Below, one piece after another: positions 55,439-64,000 of a stretch of 64,000 bases of DNA. The stretch is from Hymenopus coronatus (Eukaryota > Arthropoda > Insecta > Mantodea > Hymenopodidae), in assembly GCA_030762935.1 (NCBI GenBank), contig CM060899.1, forward strand, positions 11,949,001-12,013,000, given 5' to 3'. A model generated the notes under the pieces. That model made no database searches. It was not told the origin of the DNA and was given only the letters and a program-made list of their open reading frames with translations. Made by a program: the position numbers and the translations under genes. Within the stretch, counting starts at the first letter, position 1. Each line of letters begins with the position of its first letter.

Positions 55439-56970
55439 CCTGGCGAAAGCTCCTGGCAGAAATAAAGGTGCTGGAGCACTTTCACAAGAACCTGTTTGGT
55501 CAGCCACGACATCTGACCACTCAACCTTCACTTGCTGTTGAGTTTCATGAACCTGGAAGGTGGACAGCCCTTTGAGCCCAGATGCTCCAACAGTACAGCT
55601 TCAAATCAAAACATCCACAGCAAGGAGGCACACCAATGTGAGCACCACTGCCAAATGTTCCTGTCCTGAACTGAAGTTGATCAGAAAGAGCATGCTACCG
55701 CTGTTCGTGAGATTCTGCAGCTGATTGGAACAGAACAGACCTGAGGAAGCAGTTGGCGGTCACTGACTTGGGGTCAATCCTGAAAGAGCTGAAGACAGTG
55801 ATTAGACCAATCTGTGAAGTCATCACTTTCAGGATTAACGTGTACAAGTCCTAATGGGCCCAATGGTACTCAATGGAGTCCAAGGATATTGTACTATTTA
55901 GAGTATGCGAGCCACCTTCTGGGAAGACCATGAGAGAGCAGTTGCTTATATCTTGGAGTGAGGTTATAGAGGTCCTGGAGGAAGTACATGCAGGACTTCA
56001 GGAGGACATCTGGGACCCAACCAAACAATGAACAAGCTTGGACATTGGTACTATTGGTTAAAGATTATGGGCACTCGCCAAGGTGAAGTGCTGTCAATAT
56101 TATATCAGGGTAGAAGTAAACCAGTAGGAGGGGTTACATGCAGCAATATAATAAGGGAACGCTCTTTGAACACAAAGCAATTGACATAGCCGGATAATCC
56201 CCTGTGTCACATAAGGCCAGCCGGTATTTGTTGGCTGGGTAATTCCCTGTGTCACACAAGGCCAACCGGTATTTGTTGATCACCAGGAATTACTTCACCA
56301 AGTGGTCGGAGGTGTACCATTTCAAAGAGGTCAAGACCATTGTAAACCGCCGCGCAGAACTGTTAGAGCTACACAGAGATGGGTAGGGGCCACAACTTTG
56401 AGAGCAGCCTGATGAAGGAGACACTGAAGTTTCTTGGAGTACATAATACATGTACAATACTTCTGCACCCACGGTTACAGTATGGTGAATATGGTAATCG
56501 GGGCTCTCTAGAAGAACGTTTGAGCAAAATTATGGATAATCGCCAGAGATACTGGAATTCTTGCTGCGCTATTGCCCTTCAACCCTCAACACCATAAGCT
56601 AGTTTTCTTTTTGGCAGGGAGTTGCATCTACCATGGGACCTGATGTGTAGGAATTCTCCCGGAGAGAACAGCCAGCAGTTGTGTGAGGCCCATTAACATA
56701 TCGGGATAGCAAGGGTTCGGATGAAGACCTGTTATGACAGGCTGGCCAACGCTGATGATTCCGGCAAGGTAACATAATGTAGCTATATCGGCCCATCCGA
56801 ACCAAAATTTTCTACCCAGAGCTACAACCATGGTTACCTTACCTAGTGGTGAAGAGAATTAACGATGTCATCTACCGCTTCCAGAGGTTACCTCATAGAA
56901 AGAGCCTTCTAATTGATCATCTTCCCTGCCACGATGACGTTGGGCAGGACAACAAGCCCTGAGGGGAGAG
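55439..56970 (+). pseudogene. Ty3/gypsy pol remnant: RNase H, integrase
   Basis: The plus strand encodes an RT-RNase H tail 'LAEIKVLEHFHKNLFGQPRH', a linker 'AQWYSMESKDIVLFRV', and integrase: 'DIAG' (first catalytic Asp, 56184), 'NYFTKWSEVYHFKEV' (56295), 'RGHNFESSLMKETLKFLGV' (Glu region, 56380; the D of HSDQGR reads HRDG), then 'FGRELHLPWDL', 'RMKTCYDRLAN' and 'RINDVIYRFQRLP'. The order is that of Ty3/gypsy pol. A 45-bp in-frame duplication (56200-56244 and 56245-56289) repeats 'PVSHKASRYLL' / 'PVSHKANRYLL'. Many stops. LTRs and protease/RT are not seen. Confidence 0.85.
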
Positions 56971-57535
56971 CAGTGTGACTATTCTTTGCTGTCTAGCCAT
57001 CACTGATTGTATGTCGTCGTCTTTCTTTCAATCGCATAGCAATTATTGCATTTGTGTGGTTGGCTTCATTTCATTGCTTCACTGCCGTTGTTGCACGTGT
57101 TTAAGTAATTAACAGATGAGGAGTGAGCAGCACTACCTTAAAGCTTTGGAATGCTACACCTGGCCCACACTTCCGTAGACTTGGACTACAAAAAAAGGAA
57201 GAGCTGGAAGCCAGGTAAGTCAATTTTCGACTGGTATTAACAGTGTTCAGCAGTTGTGTAACAGAAAGCAGTCTACTGTCTGCACTTCAAAGTAATCAGA
57301 GAAAACTGTACTGCAAAATGATAGCGAATGGCTATAGATCTCTTCATTCCCACTTTGAATTGGCTTCAGAATGTATGTTGTCAGTGAAATCTTGATATTA
57401 ATATTCTGCTGGTATATACACAAACATTTACTAGTGTAAGATAATACTCCAGCAAATTATCTACAGGGAACAACTATATGTTATGAGTGTAAACAGTGCC
57501 CTTGGAATTATCGGGAAACACTTTTAAAGGTACAT
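56971..57535. other. No gene recognised
   Basis: Includes possible gypsy 3' sequence ('agccctgaggggagagcagt') but no LTR was identified. Confidence 0.45.
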
Positions 57536-57539
57536 TTAA

Positions 57540-58780
<1,241 letters not shown>

Positions 58781-58784
58781 TTAA

Positions 58785-59639
58785 AAGCTTTTCACCACCA
58801 TAAATAGATATATCTCTTTTTGACTTAGGAACACAGTAGAGGCCCTTTAAATAAATTGTCACATTTATTTAAAAAAAAAAAAGTGTGGCTTTTTCTTTTC
58901 ATGAATAAAAGTATGCTTTCTCAAGACTGGCAGTGACCAAATAAACCTCTTCTCACAAATAACACATGTATCACTTTATGTGCTTTCAAAGTTTTAAACT
59001 CAGTAAAGCTCTTTGGACAGGTTTCACACTTATAAAGCTTTGTGCACTTTTAACATTGACAACTGGGAAAAGCTCTTTTAACACAATTGGCACTTATACT
59101 TTTTTGTTTTTTATTTATAGTGCTAAGTGTATACATGAATATGGTCTGGCCTTAACCGTAGTTAGCTGGCCAGCCCATAAATAGTCCTTGTCCCCTAAAA
59201 TTAATATAGTTTCCATGTGTTTCAACTGACCATTTCCATTTCATTCTTACTTTCCATAAAAACTCCCCTAATTTAGGTATCTATTATGTTCTGTTTTAAG
59301 TGCAATTTGGTTGTTCCTCAGTATCCGTTTCGTGCTTATTAAATTTTCCCTCCAATTATTTGTGTCCTAGCACTGAAATATAACGGGGACTTCATCTTCC
59401 CTTTCCCCACAAATTGGTCATACTTCAGGATAATCCCTCTGCTCATTCCTCTCACTTTCCAAATACTTAATCTAAACCATCTCTTCTCTTTCATTCTTTT
59501 TACAGATCAAAATGACCTTCTCTTTCTCTGGGTCATTTTTAGCTCCTGTAAAATGCCAAAGAAATGTTCTGTCTCATTTGAGAAAATAGAATGTATCTGT
59601 CAAAGTCCTCCATCATGGATCTTACTTCCTTTCAAAAGC
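58785..59639. other. No gene recognised
   Basis: Non-coding. The minus frame near 59400-59580 gives 'RKRRSFRSVKRMKEKRWFRL', basic and unassigned. Confidence 0.45.
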
Positions 59640-59805
59640 CTTTTCCAAAATATCCAATATTAGCCCAAAAATCTCCTAAAGCTATACAAAGGGTTTTTAT
59701 GCCCGAAAAAAATCCATTGCCCCCTACCGAGTTAGAAACGGCATATCTTGGAAACCAGAGGCTTGCAAGTCACCATTCGACCATAGAGAATGACGCTGCT
59801 ATGCC
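59640..59805 (-). repeat. SINE family B, decayed copy
   Basis: Reading minus: 'tggtcgaatggtgacttgca', a degraded B box, 'caatggatttttttcgggca', 'taaaaaccctttg'. Aligns with the head half of 24814-25110. Confidence 0.6.
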
Positions 59806-60119
59806 CTGATAATTGTTGTTTAGACCGACAGGCCCCTCGTCCATGCCTTCCAGTTGCTCTGCCGCCAAATCCTCTACTTTTAAAAACCTTTTGCTACCCT
59901 ACCTTTAATTCACATGGAGGAAATACCTAGCGTTTTGCATAAGAACGTTTTGTAACCAGCCACCATATTGCAAACCTACACACCATCATGTGCACCATGC
60001 GCAATATCTGTAAAATTAATTGTTTTTCCAAGCTTTTGAACTGCGTAGCAAAGGACAATGGAAAGGGAGAGATCTATAGTTGAAGAAACATTAATACAAT
60101 CACATTTTTGGGGCTGTCA
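59806..60119. other. No gene recognised
   Basis: Possibly the outer part of repeat R copy 2; no coding. Confidence 0.4.
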
Positions 60120-61110
60120 GAAATAATTATTGACAAATTGGTATTATTGCAGTAAAAACCGTATTCATAACTTAATTTTGTTCTAGTTTCTTGGTCTAAT
60201 TTCTGGAGGGCAAAATATCAGACTTTGACCAAATCTTATTGCTTGCCTCCCATGCCTATGGCCATTAATTCCACTACACCAACTTATATATAAATGCACA
60301 CCAAAACAAGGATGACAAGCATAAGAGATTATCTCAAAGGATAAAATGACCTTCACTGTGGGCTCCATGTATTGCATTCCGACTCCAGGAACAATCCCCC
60401 TATTCTCATGGTTCTGGTATCATAAGCACATAATTTTATACTAATTATTTCTCGCGATAGCTGCTAAATGGTAAATTAGCAAGAGACTTCCTATAAACCA
60501 GAATAGTTTGCCTATTTTGAATGCTTCTCAGCGTAGCAAGTTAGAAATCTAAAATCCTAAAAACAATACAGAATCGTTTTGTTGATAATGTATAACGCAT
60601 TTCAGTGAATATATCACCAAATATTACTTAAATGAATATACTAGCCTGTGTATTGAACTTATTCACTAAATATACCACCAAAAAATCCCCTTTTCTTATT
60701 TATGCTTCTGCTATTCGAGAAACTGCAACCGCACACTGCACACATTATATTGGTTTAAAGTTTACGCTAAATTTACTGCTTAATAGAACATTTACCATCA
60801 CAAAACCACTTAAACAAGTACACTAACCTGTATACTCAAATATATTTCCTTGTTTTGCTTCTGCTATTCGAGGTACTACAAGCAAACACCACACACGTAT
60901 TGACCATTATACTGGTTTAAAACCTACAGTCCAATTGTACTGCTCAATTGACGTTTAACACCACAAAATCTTATTGTTGGGCGCACATTTAACCCTCAAA
61001 TCACACATCTCACAAGTGCAGAATCCAAATATGGCAGCTTGACAAAACTGTGCTTCAACAACCACAATGCATAAGGATAGGGCATTTCCTATCTATTTTC
61101 TCTATATCTG
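60120..61110 (-). repeat. Repeat R, copy 2 (uninterrupted)
   Basis: Reverse-oriented paralogue of 31690-39622 without the G1 and LINE insertions: start 'cacagatatagagaaaatag' (about 61108), units at 60830-61000 and 60640-60815, then 'cctcgaatagcagaagca', 'gtctcttgctaatttaccat' and 'ctatcgcgagaaataatta'. It supplies empty sites for both insertions. The minus frame 60183-60377 is not conserved in copy 1. Confidence 0.75.
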
Positions 61111-61810
61111 TGCTTTAGTTTATTGCTCTGGTCTTCAATGCCTCAGCAATTTTTTGGAGCTCAGCGCCCTCAAACCTTGCTTATGCTATGGAAATTAGGG
61201 CCATACATTTGTAATGCGACATGTGTTGGATGCACATAGCTTTTAATGTTTGGCTTGATATTGTTGGCCACACAAGGACAGCAAAAGCAATAATCCCACG
61301 ATGACTAGCGTGGGATGCGTGTAGCATAGAAGGGGAAAAGGTGACAGTGAAATACTTTAAAGCATACTTTGTAGATGTTAATTATGTGCATTTCCCACAT
61401 CTTTCCAATGGAATAATAATGTAGCTGTATATGTGTTATGCATCTATAAGTTCTCAGTGATCCCCACTATGGGAGCATTAATTCTTATTATAAACCAGTA
61501 TCACAAGCAATAAAAGGTAGTGAAAACCATACTAAATTAGAAACTTTCAGCCACATTTAGCAACAAACCCGTCTTCTTCGATTTTGGCCGTCAATTTTAT
61601 TATACAAGAAAAACTAAATACAGCGAGTGCATGGATTATGCCTCAGCATAAGATACAATTTTGCACCAAAGGAAGTGCTATACTTTTCCTTAGTCACAGC
61701 GTCTGTGCTAACCTTGTTGTTTATAAGGGACGATGAATGGAGTTGTGAAATGATACCCTAATAATCTGAGATCCACTGAGCTTAAAGTTACTAAACGTTT
61801 GTCTTCTCAG
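61111..61810. other. No gene recognised
   Basis: Non-coding; nothing recognised on either strand. Confidence 0.5.
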
Positions 61811-61925
61811 GACGAGGGAAAATTCCAAGAAAAAACTCTTATCCGGGTAACTTGCCCTAAGCGAGATTTGAACTCGGGGCCTGTTGAATGTGAGGCACAC
61901 ACGTTATCACCACACTACATAGGTG
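61811..61925 (-). repeat. SINE family C copy
   Basis: The minus strand begins 'gtagtgtggtgataacgtgt', then B box GAGTTCAAATCTC, then 'gggcaagttacccggataag' and 'ttggaattttccctcgtcct'. The head resembles a Val-type tRNA. Confidence 0.7.
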
Positions 61926-62705
61926 GGTTGCTTTTATTTTGTATAATGTAGTCGTAAAAGGAAATGGTGCATGATAGGCGCCATTAGATTAGTTTAGAAA
62001 GCATTCTGTAGGTTCGTTTAGGCCAGGAAGCCACTGAACATAGAACTTGTCAAGACATATACATGTATACATATGTTTATATATTATGGAAAAAAAAAAA
62101 CAATGTATAAAGCTCGTGCTTAAAGCTTGGGTTACAAAAACAGCAGAATAAACATATAATCACACCATTTGTGTTTGAGTCCTCAGCTATACTTAATTTA
62201 CTCTATAAAAGCACATGAACTTCCTTCTTTTTCAATCACATAAAAATAAAGAGTATCAAAAGTTAGTGTTAAAATGTATATATAAATATAATGTCATTAT
62301 ATGTAATATTGATGTAATGTCAGATGATAGTTTTCTAGTTATTGACATATTAGTTATTACTAGTTTTATATAAAACTGAAATATGATTACTGTATTATGT
62401 ACTCTTCATAAATGTTAAAAAATTACAGTAAATGTTTACAAATATGTTATACAATTCCCAATGCAAAAATTTACAATTATGCACTAGAGTGTGAAATATC
62501 AAAGCATTGGGCTTTACATACCTTGTGTCATTACTAAATACTAAAAAATTCATTTGACACATTCGTGCAAATCAAAGTATACATCAGTTTAATTTGAATA
62601 TAAAACACACACACTAATATACACAAAATGCAATACATTATAATACTTATAAATACAAAGATTGTTGACAGTATTGTCAGACAGATTTGTCAGTTAAATA
62701 GTCAT
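61926..62705. other. Probable LINE 3' UTR and flank
   Basis: AT-rich, downstream (minus) of the RT below. No poly-A or simple-repeat tail was located with certainty. Confidence 0.4.
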
Positions 62706-64000
62706 CTACAGAGTAAATGATTCATTGCAAAGGTAGAGAGCCCTTAAAACCCCTGAAATTCCCAACATTTTCTTTGAGATTACTGCGGAGAGCATTAAAT
62801 ATCTTGATTGTTTCATAATACACCTTTCTGAAAGCAACGAAGACTCGCACTGGGACGATGAATATATCCCTTTTTGTCTAGTATTAATGTTATGAATTTC
62901 CATGTTTATTATAAAAATATGTCGATTAACTGCATAGCATTTTAAAATGGATAATATATAAACACAAGGTAAGGTTAGTATGTCCATTTTTTTAAATAGT
63001 TCTTTGCATGACTGTCTGCTATAGGCATTACAGATTATTCGTATAGCTTTCTTCTGTATCCGGAATATGCATTTACTATCCATTGAATTACCCCAGAATA
63101 TTATTCCATACTCGATGATGGAGTTAAAGTAGACAAAAAACATCATTTATGTGTATCGATTGAGTGAAATTTAACCAGTGCACGGAGAGCATAACATGCT
63201 GAGTTAAGCTTAGGTGTGATGTAGCTAATACGTGACTTCCAGTCCAAATGCTTATCTACCTGAAGGCCAAGAAATTTGACTTCATTTAGCTGTTCTAACA
63301 ATGTATCATTAATTCCTATTTCTATGTGTGTTTGAGGTGAGCGAGTAGTTATAGTAAATTTAATTGTTTTTGTTTTTTCAAGGTTTTCTGAGAGTTTGTT
63401 TGCTTTGAACCAATTTGAAATACAATTTAGAACATAGTTTAATTTTACTACACAGTCATTGAAATCTTTACTTGTTACTAGAACACTAGTGTCATCTGCG
63501 AATAAATAAATACTTGCAATACTGTTAATGTATAATGGGAGGTCATTTATGTAAACCAGGAACAAAAGAGGCCCTAAGATTGATCCCTGGGGAACACTAT
63601 GTTTTACTGATTTCCATTTTGAGGCACTATTTTGATACCCATTGGAGTTATTAATTTCAACCCTTTGTATTCTCTTCTCTAGGTATGAAATGAACCAATC
63701 TAATATGTTATTCTTAATTCCATAGAAATGTAGTTTTGCTATAAGAATCTCATGATTCACACAGTCAAAAGCCTTCGCTAGGTCACAAAAGATTCCACCG
63801 ACATGTTCCTTTTCATTTAACGCTGTTAACACTTTATGCGTGAGTTTGTAGGTTGCAATATCTGTCGCTACTCCTTTTCTAAAGCCAAACTGTTCTTTGG
63901 CAAGTAAGTTGTTCTTTTCCAAGTAATAATAAAGCCTATTGAACATTACTTTCTCAAACACTTTTGAGAAAACAGACAAGAGAGATATAGGTCTGTAATT
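62706..64000 (-). pseudogene. Non-LTR retrotransposon RT, nearly intact, runs off the window
   Basis: The minus frame from the window edge carries 'ISLLSVFSKVFEKVMFNRLY', 'EQFGFRKGVATDIATY', 'GGIFCDLAKAFDCVNHEIL' (catalytic Asp), 'SVPQGSILGPLLFLVYIND', 'LFADDTSVLV' (DD box) and 'VKFLGLQVDKHLDWKSRISY', to a TGA at 63145-63143. The thumb continues one frame over ('FNSIIEYGIIFWGNS', 'IQKKAIRIICNAYSRQSCK'). That single 1-nt shift (ATGATG overlap) is the only break in about 420 residues, so this is the youngest LINE here. The motif set fits the CR1/L2-type group; the exact clade is unassigned. The 5' part, including any endonuclease, is outside the window. Confidence 0.88.

Noticed and set aside
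59400..59580. Basic minus-strand frame as a LINE C-terminus
   Set aside because: Composition only; no RT or RNase H motif could be aligned.
60183..60377. 64-codon ORF in repeat R
   Set aside because: The corresponding part of copy 1 (39330-39440) is not open, so there is no sign of coding constraint.

Overview
The window is eukaryotic, AT-rich and almost entirely repetitive. It fits a large, transposon-loaded arthropod genome and most probably an insect. Support comes from mariner/DUF4817-type, Tc1-like, pogo-like, hAT, piggyBac-like, Harbinger and P/THAP9-like remnants, I-like and jockey-like LINEs, a Ty3/gypsy pol remnant, tRNA-headed SINEs and long trinucleotide arrays. A cockroach- or termite-like source is a guess I cannot test here. 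No rRNA or functional tRNA gene was seen, and there are no operons or bacterial signals.

The only convincing host-gene piece is one internal exon on the minus strand (2225-2721). It has a clean acceptor and donor and is packed with psi-K-x-E (SUMO-consensus-like) tetrapeptides, as seen upstream of zinc fingers in some insect C2H2 proteins. A three-exon Harbinger-nuclease gene (51193-53993, minus) keeps plausible splice sites but has in-frame stops, so it is a decayed transposase or a dead HARBI1-like gene.

Layout. 1-9 kb: mariner-related element D1, the host exon, a SINE, a piggyBac-like remnant, a Tc1-like pseudogene, and a 2.5 kb pogo-like element with matching ends. 9-17 kb: unclassified repeat family P, and a DUF4817 mariner split by a second long-TIR element (D2) that itself carries a SINE. 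17-26 kb: SINEs, a decayed hAT transposase and two mariner remnants. 26-31 kb: a 312-bp MITE with an 11-bp duplication, a P/THAP9-like C-terminus, and an inverted pair of family P. 31-40 kb: a repeat (R) that also exists at 60-61 kb, interrupted by a 980-bp TIR element and by a 6.06 kb I-like LINE; that LINE holds three SINE insertions, each with its own target duplication. 40-46 kb: an inverted LINE fragment, a full SINE and a jockey-like LINE. 46-50 kb: a SINE inside a SINE and two more 1 kb TIR elements with a huge (CCA/CCG/CTA)n array. 50-57 kb: a LINE fragment with a second MITE copy, the Harbinger-like gene, a MITE inside a tandem duplication, a second I-like ORF1 and a Ty3/gypsy pol. 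57-64 kb: a piggyBac-like element between TTAA sites, R copy 2, a SINE, and a nearly intact LINE reverse transcriptase that runs off the window.

The genes do not form a pathway. The value of the window is its stratigraphy: several insertions have an unoccupied counterpart elsewhere in the same window, so insertion boundaries and relative ages can be read directly. Boundaries of decayed repeats are approximate and were aligned by eye.
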